A DNA stretch of 32,467 nucleotides. It comes from Desulfonatronovibrio magnus. GTDB taxonomy: Bacteria > Desulfobacterota > Desulfovibrionia > Desulfovibrionales > Desulfonatronovibrionaceae. Location of the stretch: NCBI RefSeq assembly GCF_000934755.1, contig NZ_KN882186.1, positions 21,448 through 53,914 on the forward strand, in the 5' to 3' direction. Positions 1 through 9,039 of the stretch are shown here, in pieces. The notes below the pieces were generated by a model. That model searched no databases, was not told the DNA's origin, and was given only the letters and a program-made list of their open reading frames with translations. The position numbers were made by a program, and so were the translations under genes. How positions within the stretch are numbered: the first letter of the stretch is position 1; the number at the start of each line of letters is the position of its first letter.

Positions 1-85
1 CCGAGTCCCCGAGTCCCCGAGTCCCCGCGTCACTCTTCATCCGAGTCTCCGAGTCTCCAAGTCCCCGAGTCCCCGCGTCACTCTC
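1..85. repeat. Heptamer-like tandem repeat tract (GAGTCCC units)
   Basis: The first 85 bases are built from short degenerate units of the type CCGAGTC / CCCGAGT, with two longer sub-blocks ending in CCCGCGTCACTCT. The tract reaches the last codons of the methyltransferase on the minus strand (stop at 78-80). It may continue to the left of the window. A related degenerate 7-bp tract lies inside the same gene at 3256-3371. Confidence 0.7.
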
Positions 86-3000
86 CCCCCCCGTCCCTCG
101 TCACCGCCTGATCATACCACATGAGCAGTTTGGGATCTTCTTCAAGAATTTTATTGGGTATTTTTTCAGCAATGGTGATTATTGTTGAGTAGTCACGCTG
201 TTGCCAGGCTTTTTTGAATCCCGCCCGGACTGCTTCCAGTCGGAAAACCTTGAGCTTCTTCTTAGCCTGCTTGTATTGCTCAAACTCTTTGAGCAGAACC
301 TTGTCCCGCATCTTTTCCAGATCACCTGCCTTTCTTGGATCAGGCACATACCAGCGGTCTTTGGCCTTGGATTTCAAAACTGGATCATCCTTATCCATAT
401 TTCTAAGCTCAGGCCAGTTGGTTGAAAGATAGCTGTGAATCTGGCTGGGTACGGCTTCTTTGCCATCATAACAGAGAAAATTCTGATTAAGCAGTTCTCG
501 CAGATCAAGTGGGGCTTCATTCTTTTTCCAGCCGCCAAGCTGCTTCATGAATTGGGGATTGATGTCAGAAAAGGTTTGAGGCTTTTTTCTTAATAGGTAG
601 CGCAGCCACTGAATGGCAGAGTTTTCATCAAACACAGCCATATAGAGCTGTACTTCCTTACCTGACATCATTTTCTTGCGGTCATACTCATTGGTCTGTT
701 CCGGCAAAAAGTACATGCCATCCCGTTCGCTGAAACGCTGGGCCAGACCTTCCTGAAATTCCTGGCTGGATATTGGTACTGGATAGCCTTTACGAACATA
801 ATAGGCCACCATCTGATCAAAAAGAATACGTGGATCTCGCTCAGGAATTACTTGAGGGACACCGGCCTGGTTTTTGGTTACAGGCAGGTATTTGAGATGA
901 GTACGAACAAACTCCCACACCCCTTCTTCAGATTGGACTGATTGCAGGAAACGCTTTTCAAAACCGCCGTTGGGTTTGTAGGCTGAGATGACAAGGTCTT
1001 GTTTGACGGAGGTTGTATTTGTGACTGCATTAAAGCTTCCCTGCTTTTTATTTAGCGCAGAGACATTAGCAACGATAAATCCAGCCTCAGTAAGGGCTGT
1101 TTGGATGCTGTTCCAGACAGACGCTTTGGTGTTAGAAAACTCAACAGTCATCCACCTGCCAGGCTTTAATAGTCTGTACGCTTCAGAGAAGCATTTGGTC
1201 ATAATATCCCTGTACTCAGCACCCCCTTTGCCTTGACTCTTGTTTTCGATTGCTTCCGGTTCAATATTAGTCTTGACTCCCAACCAAGACTCCCAAAGAA
1301 AGCTAAGCTCAGAATAATTAAGATTCGAACCAAAAGGGGGATCTATAAATATATAATCAAGGCACTCATCATCGGCATGAAAATTTGAGGATGAACTGAT
1401 AGATAAAATAAAATCTTTCGTAAAATGACAATTAGCCTCAAATATCCTCCCAAGTCGGCTTTGCCCCCTTTTGTAAGATGAAGACGCACTCAATCCTCTA
1501 ATCAATGACGGCACATAAAGAGTCCCTGTTAAAATGCCACCACCTTGACCTTTATAATTCGGTTTTTTAACGTTGTACCTGTACAGCTTACTTATCGTAT
1601 TGATCATTGAAAAAGGCACAAGATAACGATAATCAAGACGCTTACATTTCTCTCGAAATGCCGAAAGCCATCCAAGACCTGATGCGCTATAAAAATGATG
1701 GGCATGTGTTATCCCTATCCTCAACGGCTCGCCAGTTTTATCACCTTCAGATATGGGATCAGTAGGATACCAATAGGGAATTTCACTGTTTTCAATTTTT
1801 TCAATCAATCCCAGGTCAAAAATATCCGGTTTCTTTTCATATCTTTTTCCCCTGGCTTGATAAGTGGAGCCTGCTTCCAGCAGGCTTTTTCCTGACTGGA
1901 TGCTGCTGGCAGCAGAAATATTTGAAGATTTGTCAGAAAGCCTGCTGGAAGCAGGCTCCACTATAGAGGCAGGAATCAAGGAATAATTTATAAGTACAGG
2001 AACCTGTTTGGCATGTCTAATGGTTTGCTTTATAGCCTGATCATATTTGGACACCCAGGCTCGCTCCATTGTCCTCTTGGTGAGAGTCGCCTGACATTTA
2101 CTACAGGGAAAAGAATCCCTGACCTTGCCAGCTTTCTTATCTACTGCAGCTTCCCAGAAGATCACTTCTTGTGAACACTCAGGACAAATAAAGACATCAG
2201 ACCAGACCGTGTAGTTTATCTTTCCAAGTGGAGCCGGCTTCCAGCCGGCTTTATTAAGACTTCCAGCTACATAACTGTAAGGATATCCATCTCCAGAAAC
2301 AATTCCAGCTCTATAAGGATTCAAGTAAATATAAGTAAGGATAGCGCTCAATTCATCTGCATCCCTGACTATTCGATCATAATATTCTGTCTGCCAAACT
2401 TTAGAACCTGGTGATTCATCAAGTTTATTGATTTCATTTGCAGAATAACTTTTAATACTGTGAATAATTTCTTCTAATTTCCAGCATTCACCTTCATCAT
2501 TCTTAGGTAAAGGTTTGGCAAGTAGATGAACATGGTCGGGCATTACTACTGCAGAAAAAATTCTCCAACGTTGTTTATCCCAGTACAGTAAGGAATCAAG
2601 GAGCTTTTGACGAGCAGCTTTTGACAGCTTACGATTATTGTGTGTTCTGAATGTAATAAAATAAGTTGCCTGTTTGACCTCTATATGCGGTAAGTTGTCT
2701 TTGCGGTAAGATGCATCAGTTACTTCAAATGGATTACAGCCTTGGAATTCCAAAGCCTGTAAAAGCCTGCTGGAAGCAGGCTCCACGTGAAGAGTCTCAT
2801 ACATCCACCCACACTCTTCCTCTACTTCCTTTAATATCCTTTTGGCCTCTTTTTCAAAGGCTTTGACATCAACAGGTGTATTGTAATTGTAGGCAATAAA
2901 AGTAGCAGCTGGGGACAGATCATTAAGCACAGCTTTTCTGGCTCCAAGTTTTGAGAAAGGGTTCAAAACCTTTTTGCCGGTTTCATCTGTTTCTTCCTGC

Positions 3001-3686
3001 AAAATGGTTCCATCTTTTTCCACCCGGTAACCAAGAGACATGACTGTATCCCGATCACCACACATCTGGGCGGCCACACCCGTCATTCCCGTACCACAGA
3101 ACCCGTCAAACACGATATCTCCAGGTTCTGTATAGTGCAGGATATAGCGCATGATGGCTTTGTGTGGAACCTTGGTGTGATAAGAATGGGCATTATAGAT
3201 GGGGTCATTTTTACCTTCGCTGACATCGGCTGCAAAAGGCTCACGGTGGTATGGTGGGTCCAGGGTCTCTGGTCCAGGGTCTAAGGTCGAGTCACCCCCA
3301 CCCCCGGAACCTTGAACTTCAGACTCTTGACTTTGGACTTTAGACTTTGGACCTTGGACCTTGGACTTCAGTCTCTTCTTCTCCTCTTCCCACTCAGCAA
3401 TAAAATCAGCAATCCAAGGATTGGGGCAGGCAGTGTAATACGGAGGGTCAGACAGGGCCAGGATATCTTCATCCTCTCCTATGGGAAAGCCTTCAATTTT
3501 TCTGAACTCCGGATCTTTTAGCTTTTCCCGCAACAGTTTAGTGAAATATTTCCTGCGCTCATCATCACTTTCAAAGGTAATGCCCAGGCAGGTAACTGGT
3601 TTTGGTTCTTCCTTTTCCTCAGGCTCAACACCCCATTCAAGTTTCTTCTCAACATAAGTTCTGCCTGATTTTTTTGCCTGCTTCAC
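78..3686 (-). CDS. pglX: BREX adenine-specific DNA methyltransferase PglX, with three in-frame repeat/transposase insertions
   Basis: Predicted N6-adenine methyltransferase that marks host DNA in a BREX anti-phage system (COG1743-like, with a zinc ribbon). The start chosen is GTG at 3686, preceded by GGAGG with a 7-base gap; this gives 1202 residues. An upstream in-frame TTG at 3716 lacks such a site. Visible motifs are DPPY at about 80-83, the SAM-binding FDGFCGTG at 193-200, CPEC/CSKC zinc-ribbon pairs at 501-504 and 528-531, and a second DPPF at 782-785. Three segments look foreign to the family: a heptamer-repeat linker at about 106-144, a whole RAYT transposase between REP palindromes at about 301-487, and a REP pair at about 576-608. 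All stay in frame. The gene follows a small antitoxin-like gene by a few tens of bases and is probably in the brxF-brxC operon. Activity with these insertions is uncertain. Confidence 0.85.
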   Translation of the reverse strand: MKQAKKSGRTYVEKKLEWGVEPEEKEEPKPVTCLGITFESDDERRKYFTKLLREKLKDPEFRKIEGFPIGEDEDILALSDPPYYTACPNPWIADFIAEWEEEKKRLKSKVQGPKSKVQSQESEVQGSGGGGDSTLDPGPETLDPPYHREPFAADVSEGKNDPIYNAHSYHTKVPHKAIMRYILHYTEPGDIVFDGFCGTGMTGVAAQMCGDRDTVMSLGYRVEKDGTILQEETDETGKKVLNPFSKLGARKAVLNDLSPAATFIAYNYNTPVDVKAFEKEAKRILKEVEEECGWMYETLHVEPASSRLLQALEFQGCNPFEVTDASYRKDNLPHIEVKQATYFITFRTHNNRKLSKAARQKLLDSLLYWDKQRWRIFSAVVMPDHVHLLAKPLPKNDEGECWKLEEIIHSIKSYSANEINKLDESPGSKVWQTEYYDRIVRDADELSAILTYIYLNPYRAGIVSGDGYPYSYVAGSLNKAGWKPAPLGKINYTVWSDVFICPECSQEVIFWEAAVDKKAGKVRDSFPCSKCQATLTKRTMERAWVSKYDQAIKQTIRHAKQVPVLINYSLIPASIVEPASSRLSDKSSNISAASSIQSGKSLLEAGSTYQARGKRYEKKPDIFDLGLIEKIENSEIPYWYPTDPISEGDKTGEPLRIGITHAHHFYSASGLGWLSAFREKCKRLDYRYLVPFSMINTISKLYRYNVKKPNYKGQGGGILTGTLYVPSLIRGLSASSSYKRGQSRLGRIFEANCHFTKDFILSISSSSNFHADDECLDYIFIDPPFGSNLNYSELSFLWESWLGVKTNIEPEAIENKSQGKGGAEYRDIMTKCFSEAYRLLKPGRWMTVEFSNTKASVWNSIQTALTEAGFIVANVSALNKKQGSFNAVTNTTSVKQDLVISAYKPNGGFEKRFLQSVQSEEGVWEFVRTHLKYLPVTKNQAGVPQVIPERDPRILFDQMVAYYVRKGYPVPISSQEFQEGLAQRFSERDGMYFLPEQTNEYDRKKMMSGKEVQLYMAVFDENSAIQWLRYLLRKKPQTFSDINPQFMKQLGGWKKNEAPLDLRELLNQNFLCYDGKEAVPSQIHSYLSTNWPELRNMDKDDPVLKSKAKDRWYVPDPRKAGDLEKMRDKVLLKEFEQYKQAKKKLKVFRLEAVRAGFKKAWQQRDYSTIITIAEKIPNKILEEDPKLLMWYDQAVTRDGGGE
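1864..1961. repeat. REP pair (BIME) inside pglX, in frame
   Basis: GTGGAGCCTGCTTCCAGCAG at 1864 is mirrored by its inverted copy ending at 1961, with about 48 bases between them. Each half has a GTGG tetranucleotide followed by a palindrome, the layout of REP sequences handled by RAYT transposases. It is read through as peptide (VEPASSRL ... LLEAGST) between the conserved-looking NYSL and RYEKKPD stretches of the methyltransferase. Confidence 0.85.
2228..2786 (-). mobile_element. REP-RAYT-REP unit (REP-associated tyrosine transposase) inserted in pglX
   Basis: A Y1/HUH single-strand transposase domain (RAYT, TnpA-REP type) nested within the pglX reading frame and bounded by inverted REP palindromes at 2761-2786 and 2228-2252. 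Family motifs in order (pglX numbering): LPHIE with ATYFITF near 335-346, the metal-binding HVH at 385-387, and the region around the likely catalytic tyrosine, TYIYLNPYRAG, from 451. The length between REPs fits a complete small RAYT. It has no clear start codon or stop codon of its own, so it would be made only as an internal domain of PglX unless an internal start is used. The REPs match pairs at 1864, 4265 and 28569, so this is a plausible source transposase for them. Confidence 0.88.
3256..3371. repeat. Degenerate heptamer tract inside pglX
   Basis: About 115 bases made of units like GGTCCAG, GGACTTT and GTCTAAG, with a short run of C between two blocks. On the coding strand it reads as a low-complexity linker with peptides such as KSKVQGPKSKVQSQ and STLDPGPETLDP between AEWEEEKKRL and YHREPFAAD. 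A small fragment of the same kind is at about 4529-4553. It is a repeat expansion tolerated in frame. Confidence 0.7.
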
Positions 3687-3723
3687 CTGTAATCCTCCAG
3701 AGTGTTTATTTTTCAAGCCAGTT

Positions 3724-3963
3724 TTAGAAACGCAGGGGACCCTTTATTTCCTTGATAATATCCTGAGCCGGACGCGCGTCCTGCCAGCTGCCGAAACTAT
3801 CCCAGAATTCCTGGCAATCTTCATCTTTTTGCTCATCAAGCTGAAGCACTTCCTTCTTTAAAAAGTGAATCATTTTAATAACTTTTATTATTTCAGATTC
3901 AGGGAGATTTTTTATCTCCTGAAGCACGAGTTTTTCATATTCGCTTCTTTGGGTTATCTGCAT
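3724..3963 (-). CDS. Small antitoxin-like protein (VapB/DUF2281-like), orphan
   Basis: A 79-residue soluble protein with an N-terminal helical half (LVLQEIKNLPESEIIKVIKM) and an acidic C-terminal tail containing FWDSFGSWQDARPAQDIIKEIK. That tail resembles the toxin-binding tail of antitoxins paired with PIN-domain VapC toxins; this is a resemblance by eye only. The start is supported by AAGGAAG before the ATG. No toxin gene follows: the next gene on the strand is pglX, whose GTG is 37 bases past the stop. It may be an operon regulator of the BREX genes or the remainder of a lost toxin-antitoxin pair. Confidence 0.6.
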   Translation of the reverse strand: MQITQRSEYEKLVLQEIKNLPESEIIKVIKMIHFLKKEVLQLDEQKDEDCQEFWDSFGSWQDARPAQDIIKEIKGPLRF

Positions 3964-4097
3964 AACTTCCTTCTAAGTAACTGGAATAGTTTTGCTAATA
4001 AAATCAGATATTTACAGTTTTCACATTTTGACGATTTTTGCTTTGATTGATGCACATTTGCCAGCAAAATTCCGTCAAAGATGGGAACTTTGCACCT

Positions 4098-4145
4098 GGC
4101 ACAGCTTCCTGCCCGGAGGCTTACAGCCCGGAGGGGGACTGTCCC
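4098..4145. repeat. Dispersed GC-rich repeat core (GGCACRGCTTCCTGCCCGG)
   Basis: A 48-base sequence with two direct GCCCGGAGG copies and the end GGGGGACTGTCCC. The same core occurs at 28135-28180 and inside the three MITE copies (8373-8532, 25495-25677, 28225-28408). Here it lacks recognisable MITE ends, so the core may be an older or independent unit. Confidence 0.7.
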
Positions 4146-4264
4146 TCGCTGTGTAAATTTTTCCATTGAAGCAAATTTCTTCCAGGAATCAATGGAGCAT
4201 CAATCTTTTTTATAGTACCTCGCGTGGACTGTCCCAGTTTCCAAATATGGGACAGCTCTTCAAG

Positions 4265-4320
4265 GTGGAGGCGGCTTCCAGCCGCCTGGAATTTAATAGC
4301 CTGCAGGATGCAGGCTCCAC
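4265..4320. repeat. REP pair (BIME), intergenic
   Basis: GTGGAGGCGGCTTCCAGCCG faces AGCCTGCAGGATGCAGGCTC, giving the same GTGG-palindrome ... palindrome-CCAC layout as the REPs around the RAYT domain in pglX. The stems differ in sequence (GGCGGCT and GCCTGCA), as expected for a diverged family that preserves structure. Confidence 0.8.
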
Positions 4321-4330
4321 TTTAAAGACA

Positions 4331-4377
4331 GTTACTCGCAGGTTCGGTCCTGGTTCGCCCAGGTGAGGAGCTTACAA
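4331..4377. repeat. GTTACT-type dispersed repeat, copy 1
   Basis: Runs from GTTACTCGCAGGTT to GAGCTTACAA and contains the imperfect hairpin TCCTGGTTCGCCCAGG. It matches the layout of 4479-4526. A possible weaker third copy, without the hairpin, is at 13194-13236 over the end of a MinD-like gene. Confidence 0.5.
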
Positions 4378-4396
4378 GTAATTTCAAAAAAACTGG

Positions 4397-4417
4397 ACCC
4401 CGGATCAGGTCCGGGGT
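4397..4417. repeat. Palindromic repeat ACCCCGGA...TCCGGGGT
   Basis: An 8-bp inverted repeat with a 5-base centre, of the CCCCGGATCAGGTCCGGGG kind that is common as a dispersed intergenic palindrome in Proteobacteria. It lies in the repeat cluster between brxC and the antitoxin-like gene. Confidence 0.6.
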
Positions 4418-4450
4418 GACGGTTAAAGCAGGCTGTTACTCTTTTCCTTC

Positions 4451-4470
4451 ATTCCGGCAAAAGCCGGAAT
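4451..4470. repeat. Palindromic repeat ATTCCGGC...GCCGGAAT
   Basis: A perfect 8-bp inverted repeat (ATTCCGGC / GCCGGAAT) around AAAA, also a widespread dispersed intergenic palindrome type. The stretch 3964-4579 holds only repeats of this kind and no convincing gene. Confidence 0.6.
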
Positions 4471-4478
4471 CCATGGCA

Positions 4479-4526
4479 GTTACTTATCGGTTTGGTCCCG
4501 GGCGCGCCCGGGTGGGACGCTCCTAA
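4479..4526. repeat. GTTACT-type dispersed repeat, copy 2, with a perfect 16-bp palindrome
   Basis: Same start (GTTACTTATCGGTTTGGTCC) and end (GACGCTCCTAA) layout as copy 1 at 4331. The centre is the perfect palindrome CCCGGGCGCGCCCGGG at 4497-4512. It lies just downstream of brxC and could act as a terminator-like stem, but it has no following T run on the minus strand. Confidence 0.5.
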
Positions 4527-4579
4527 AAAAGTCTAAGGTCCAAAGTCTATAGTTTAAAAACGGTTGCTGGTGCATCTCA

Positions 4580-7500
4580 TCATTCCAAAACAATCCTAAC
4601 CTTGGCCTGATCCTTTCCTCTGGACAGGCTGTCCACATATTCGCTTATGGCCCGCTTGAATTCATCCGGAGTGGATGGGCCAAGCTTTGCTGCAAGGTCA
4701 ATCAAGTCAGATTTTTTAACAGGCACTTTCTGAAGCCCGGCAAGCACTGTCTTGATTATCTGCACAAAATTACTGTCTAAGGGCTCAGGCAGTGTGCCTG
4801 ACTCAACAAAAGACTCTATAACCTTTCTTTCCTCATCATGGAGAAGTTCAGTCATGTTGGCCCTGGTAATTGGGTCTTCAAGGTTATTCAGTATTGTCCT
4901 GGTCCAGCTTTCCACAATCTGGTCCAGCTCATCATCCATGCGGTCAAGAATATCAGGATCAGCAATACCTGTGCTTTGTCCGGAATGAACAGCTTCAGAA
5001 GCAGGCTTGAAACTGCAGTGCGGACATACAGGGTAAGATACAAGTTCGCTTTCAGTCAAAGCAAAACAGGATTTCAAAGAAGCCAGACGATTCTGGAAAT
5101 CAACAAGCTGCTGAGTGGGCATAAGGTCTATGGCAGCGAGTTTCTGGAGAACCTTCAGGCGCGGATCAACAGATAAAGCGCTTTTTTGTTTGTCCTGTCT
5201 GCTTCCGAGCCTGGCCCTGGTGTGCAAAGACATATATTTTGTCAGATAATCTTTTTTCAGACTATGAAGTCTTTGTCCAATGGTGGGCAGTGCGTTTTGT
5301 TGTCCATTAAGGAAAGATTGTATTTCTTCAATTAAATCCTTTTTAAACCTATGCATTTCTCCAATCCATGGATCATCTGCCTGTAAAACTGCTTCTGCAG
5401 TGGAGAACCAGGCAGCTTCCTGACCGTGATCTTTGACAAAATCACTGACTCTTTGCAGTTGATCCAGTGACTTGAGAGCAGATGCCTGGGCTTTGACCTC
5501 ATCAGAGGAATAACGGAAATTTTTCAGCCTGCCCGGGGTGGAGTAAGGCTGGAGTGACTCGAAAAATTCCTTGGATTTTGTCAGCTCATCCGCCTGACTG
5601 GAAAGATGGGTATCCGCCAGCAGATCCACGCCCCAGAAATTAAGACCCTGCCTGAGCATCTGCTGCATAAGCACGATTCTTTTAACTATCTTGTCAACTT
5701 CCTGCTGCATGGTGCGGACCGGTTCATCCTGGCCCTGAATGGCCAGTTGGGCCAGGCCGGGGCTCAGTCCCAACAACTCAAACAGAGTCTTTATTGCCGG
5801 AAGGTTTGGTTCCTTAGGTTTGTTTATATGTCTGAACTTTGCCAGCTCATCCATATCCAGGGCAGCCATCTGACCAAGACCTGTAGCATCGAATTTTCTG
5901 CCCTGGATGGATATTTCAATATTGCCTGAATAAACCAGTGCCGCCAGAATGACCATTACCAGTTCCGGTTCAAGTCTCATATTTCCCGGATTCATATATT
6001 CCAGGCCATAAACATCGGAGATTAACTCCCCCCGGTTAACCACCTGTCCCTGTCCTTTGGCATCCAGTATCTCCTGAATAAACCGGGCATATCTTGATTC
6101 AGAAGGATCAATCCTGCTGTCTTTCAGAAGCTCTAAGGCATCCAGAACAGCTGTTGCCTGTTTGGTCATAGTTTGGCCGCCAATGGCTCTAAGGGCTTCT
6201 CTGGCTGCCTGGGGCAGATTTTCCCGGGTAATGATTATCTGAAAAAAAGGATACTCAGGGGCCTGGTTCTCAAAATTCGGGGCCAGGCAAATAGCAGATA
6301 CTGTATTGACCAGGTCACGCAGGTTAATGGTTTCAGAAGGGGCTATGCCGGATAAATCCCGAATGGATTTGCCTTTGGCCCACTCGGTCATGGATTTTGA
6401 CCGTCCCTGATAAGTAACCTCAAAGGCTTTGGTCATGTTTTTCTGCAGCCATTGGACCAGGGCCTTAAGATAAGTTCCTGCTTTGGATTCATATGTTGAC
6501 TTGGCCTGCCCGGATGATACGAGACTCAGATCAACAGCTGCCGCGTAGTATCTCAAGGCTGTCTGGAATTCATCATCTATACCTTTAAGCCTGAAGAAAA
6601 CCTCATCGCTGTGTTTCTCATCCTTAAATCTGGGGGGATCAAAAGGCTGGATAAAATATATATAATAATCTCTCTGAGGGACTGCTGTAGAACGCTCATT
6701 GGGAGCTCCAAAAAAGAGATATCCGGACCTGCCGACATTTCGTTCCAGCCAGACCAGCTCATGCTGCCATATCTGGTAGCCGGTAACATAGGTTTTATCC
6801 TGGCATTCCATGACCCTTTTCAGAGCTTCATAATAAAACCTGTCTAACTGGGAATCGTCAAAAGTTTCAGCCTTGGTTCTTATTTTTTCATCATAATCAA
6901 TATCCTTGCTGATATCGAGGTAAAACTGACCGCTCAGTTTGCCCTTTGCATTGATTTCCGTGGCTGAAATAAACTGGCCGCTCACAGCCTGGCTGATAAG
7001 GCGGATAGCGGTTTCTATTTCACCTCGCAGATCTTCAGATGGATCATCCCCGCCAAGTTCTGCAATCAATGGATCAAACAGGCACAAGGAATCCCGCAGT
7101 GCCTCAGCAGTTAAGCCATTGGGAGATGACAGGCTGCCCACTGTAAGCCGGTGAACACTAAGGGCCTGGACAATTCGCAGCGCAAAATCCTTGTTTTTGG
7201 CTCTTGAATAATTTGAATTCACCAGATCCTGTAACGTGGCGCTGCAGTCAATGACTTTCTTGACCTCAGGCAGCATCTTAAAGGCCGGATTTGTAGAAAG
7301 AACTTTCCAGTAACTGTCAAAGGCCAGAAGCCCAGGTCTGTCTTTGGGCACATCCTGATCCATGATATCTTTCATGGCCGATGAAAGAGTCCTTAAGGCC
7401 TCTCGCTTTTCAACAACTGTAATTCTTTCAAAGGTATCAATATATTCAGGGTGGACTGGAAAAAGACGGACAAAGTCATCCATTCTCTCGTTCATGCTCC

Positions 7501-8344
7501 CGTAGAACCTGGCAAAAGCGGTCAGGTATTCCCTGATTCTGGTTTTCTGTTCGGCAGTTTTCCTGAGCAGACGCTCGGCAACAACAAACTTGACGTCACT
7601 GCGGGCTATGTGAATTTCCACAAAACGGTCTTTGACCCGGCGAATGCTCTCAGCCACAAAAGCAAACCTGGGGCTGTCAAAAATAGCTTCCTGGATGCCC
7701 GCCATAAACCTGAAGCGAAGATCTCTGCATACCTCGCCCACCTCCCGGAGAAAATTAAGATCCCTGATCAGCTCAAGTTCGTTGCGGCCTCTCAAATAAT
7801 CCAGGAGCTCGTCAACAACCAAAAGCAAACCCTGGTCAGGATAAGCCTGTCCGAATTTATCCATTAGATCTTCAAATACTTTCTTGTGGCCGGTGATCGT
7901 GGATGGGTCCGGAAATACAAACTCCACGCCGAACTTTTCCAGGTTCTCCTCAAGTACTGAAACCAGGATATCACGCAAAGACATGGTGCTTGCTCCGATT
8001 TCAGCACGGATGACTTTAAACTTCCCGGCAATTTTAGATGCTTCTTCCCGGACCTGGGAGTGATTCAAACTGTCTACTACAGAAGCATCTTCGGCAATGC
8101 CTGAAATGACTGACATGAGATGAGATTTACCGGTTCCATAATTGCCCACCACCAGCAGACCTTTGTTATCTGCAGGGATCTCAAACTGCAGGTGTTGTAT
8201 GGCAACTTTGACTAAGCGCTCTGCCATTTCATCCGAAATGACAAATGTGTTCACCAGACGTCTGGCTTCATCTGACCGGTCGGCGTGGCGAAGCTGGACC
8301 ACGGTTTCAATGGGATCAAACTGAATAAGATCTGAGTACTTCAT
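4580..8344 (-). CDS. brxC: BREX ATPase BrxC/PglY-like (DUF6079)
   Basis: A 1254-residue P-loop ATPase, the large core ATPase of BREX systems, expected to work with PglX and PglZ in methylation and phage exclusion. Walker A is GNYGTGKS at 67-74 and Walker B is LLLVVDE at 173-179. An AAA-type region follows ([14 protein letters not shown], then [14 protein letters not shown]). The rest is a long helical protein, with a CPHC pair in the last 200 residues. The N-terminus ([20 protein letters not shown]) is typical of the family. The ribosome site upstream is weak, and a MITE lies directly 5' of the gene, so its expression may now depend on or be reduced by that element. A repeat cluster of about 600 bases separates it from the next gene. 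Confidence 0.85.
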   Translation of the reverse strand: MKYSDLIQFDPIETVVQLRHADRSDEARRLVNTFVISDEMAERLVKVAIQHLQFEIPADNKGLLVVGNYGTGKSHLMSVISGIAEDASVVDSLNHSQVREEASKIAGKFKVIRAEIGASTMSLRDILVSVLEENLEKFGVEFVFPDPSTITGHKKVFEDLMDKFGQAYPDQGLLLVVDELLDYLRGRNELELIRDLNFLREVGEVCRDLRFRFMAGIQEAIFDSPRFAFVAESIRRVKDRFVEIHIARSDVKFVVAERLLRKTAEQKTRIREYLTAFARFYGSMNERMDDFVRLFPVHPEYIDTFERITVVEKREALRTLSSAMKDIMDQDVPKDRPGLLAFDSYWKVLSTNPAFKMLPEVKKVIDCSATLQDLVNSNYSRAKNKDFALRIVQALSVHRLTVGSLSSPNGLTAEALRDSLCLFDPLIAELGGDDPSEDLRGEIETAIRLISQAVSGQFISATEINAKGKLSGQFYLDISKDIDYDEKIRTKAETFDDSQLDRFYYEALKRVMECQDKTYVTGYQIWQHELVWLERNVGRSGYLFFGAPNERSTAVPQRDYYIYFIQPFDPPRFKDEKHSDEVFFRLKGIDDEFQTALRYYAAAVDLSLVSSGQAKSTYESKAGTYLKALVQWLQKNMTKAFEVTYQGRSKSMTEWAKGKSIRDLSGIAPSETINLRDLVNTVSAICLAPNFENQAPEYPFFQIIITRENLPQAAREALRAIGGQTMTKQATAVLDALELLKDSRIDPSESRYARFIQEILDAKGQGQVVNRGELISDVYGLEYMNPGNMRLEPELVMVILAALVYSGNIEISIQGRKFDATGLGQMAALDMDELAKFRHINKPKEPNLPAIKTLFELLGLSPGLAQLAIQGQDEPVRTMQQEVDKIVKRIVLMQQMLRQGLNFWGVDLLADTHLSSQADELTKSKEFFESLQPYSTPGRLKNFRYSSDEVKAQASALKSLDQLQRVSDFVKDHGQEAAWFSTAEAVLQADDPWIGEMHRFKKDLIEEIQSFLNGQQNALPTIGQRLHSLKKDYLTKYMSLHTRARLGSRQDKQKSALSVDPRLKVLQKLAAIDLMPTQQLVDFQNRLASLKSCFALTESELVSYPVCPHCSFKPASEAVHSGQSTGIADPDILDRMDDELDQIVESWTRTILNNLEDPITRANMTELLHDEERKVIESFVESGTLPEPLDSNFVQIIKTVLAGLQKVPVKKSDLIDLAAKLGPSTPDEFKRAISEYVDSLSRGKDQAKVRIVLE

Positions 8345-8372
8345 AATTGTTTCTGCCTGTGTAAATCAGTAG

Positions 8373-8532
8373 AGAGCATTTCGAGTTGCTGAAAACTGAA
8401 AACATAAGGTGTTTGTCATAGCGTTTTTTGGGTTAAAAGCGTTTATTATGCTGGCACGGCTTCCTGCCCGGAGGCTTACAGCCCGGAGGGGGACTGTCCC
8501 CAATGGGCTTTTCTGAGACACGCAATGCTCCC
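8373..8532. mobile_element. Degenerate MITE copy between brxF and brxC
   Basis: An older relative of the elements at 25495 and 28225: the left end AGAGCATTTCGAGTTGCTGA and the right end TTTCTGAGACACGCAATGCT are diverged versions of the shared terminal repeats, and the core repeat GGCACGGCTTCCTGCCCGG is intact. The 9 bases on each side (AATCAGTAG at 8364 and AATCAGTGT at 8533) agree at 7 positions, as expected of an aged target duplication. Confidence 0.75.
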
Positions 8533-8547
8533 AATCAGTGTTATGGT

Positions 8548-9012
8548 CTACTCCATGCTTACCCAGACCAGGCCTTCAAGACTGTAATTCTGGTATTCAG
8601 GGTGGCCAGGTTGGGCATAGACCAGTTTATCCCCGGAAGCATGTCCATTCCAGGCGGTAAGGATTGTCTTGTTTCTGGACATGCCCTGGAGCAGGCGAAG
8701 AGGGTTTTGTTTCAAGGTTTTATCAAAAAGAATTTCAATATTATCCATTATTACAGGCGAATTTTCTCTTAAAATAATCTGATCAAGAGTTTCAGATAAC
8801 TTTATAGCTCTTTGCCTTTGAGTCAGCTCAAGCAGCTTTGAGGAAACTTCAAGATTGATGTTTATAACTTTGGTGTCAAGGGTTTTGGCCAGTTCCTGAA
8901 GCACCCTGGTTTTACCTGAACCGCTTGGACCTGCAAGAACTATTAATCTGAAGTACAGGCTACTTGCAGCCTCAATGGAGCTGATCAATTTGTCATAAAG
9001 AGATTTAGACAT
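8548..9012 (-). CDS. brxF: BREX P-loop protein BrxF
   Basis: A 154-residue small P-loop ATPase. Walker A is GPSGSGKT at 28-35 and a Walker B-like PVIMDNIE is at 86-93. Its size, its motifs and its position directly upstream of a BrxC/PglY-like gene match BrxF of type-3 BREX loci; the C-terminal half is less conserved-looking. AAGGA lies four bases before the ATG. The gene starts 28 bases after the YkvA-like gene and is followed by a MITE before brxC. The type-3 assignment is inferred from BrxF and cannot be completed here, because the helicase, pglZ and brxA genes are not in the window. Confidence 0.8.
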   Translation of the reverse strand: MSKSLYDKLISSIEAASSLYFRLIVLAGPSGSGKTRVLQELAKTLDTKVININLEVSSKLLELTQRQRAIKLSETLDQIILRENSPVIMDNIEILFDKTLKQNPLRLLQGMSRNKTILTAWNGHASGDKLVYAQPGHPEYQNYSLEGLVWVSME

Positions 9013-9039
9013 AAAATCCTTGGCGAGTCAGCCGAGCTG

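Noticed and set aside
7451-7867. Long plus-strand open frame inside brxC
   Set aside because: It is antisense to a clear DUF6079 ATPase with intact motifs and has no ribosome site or family features.
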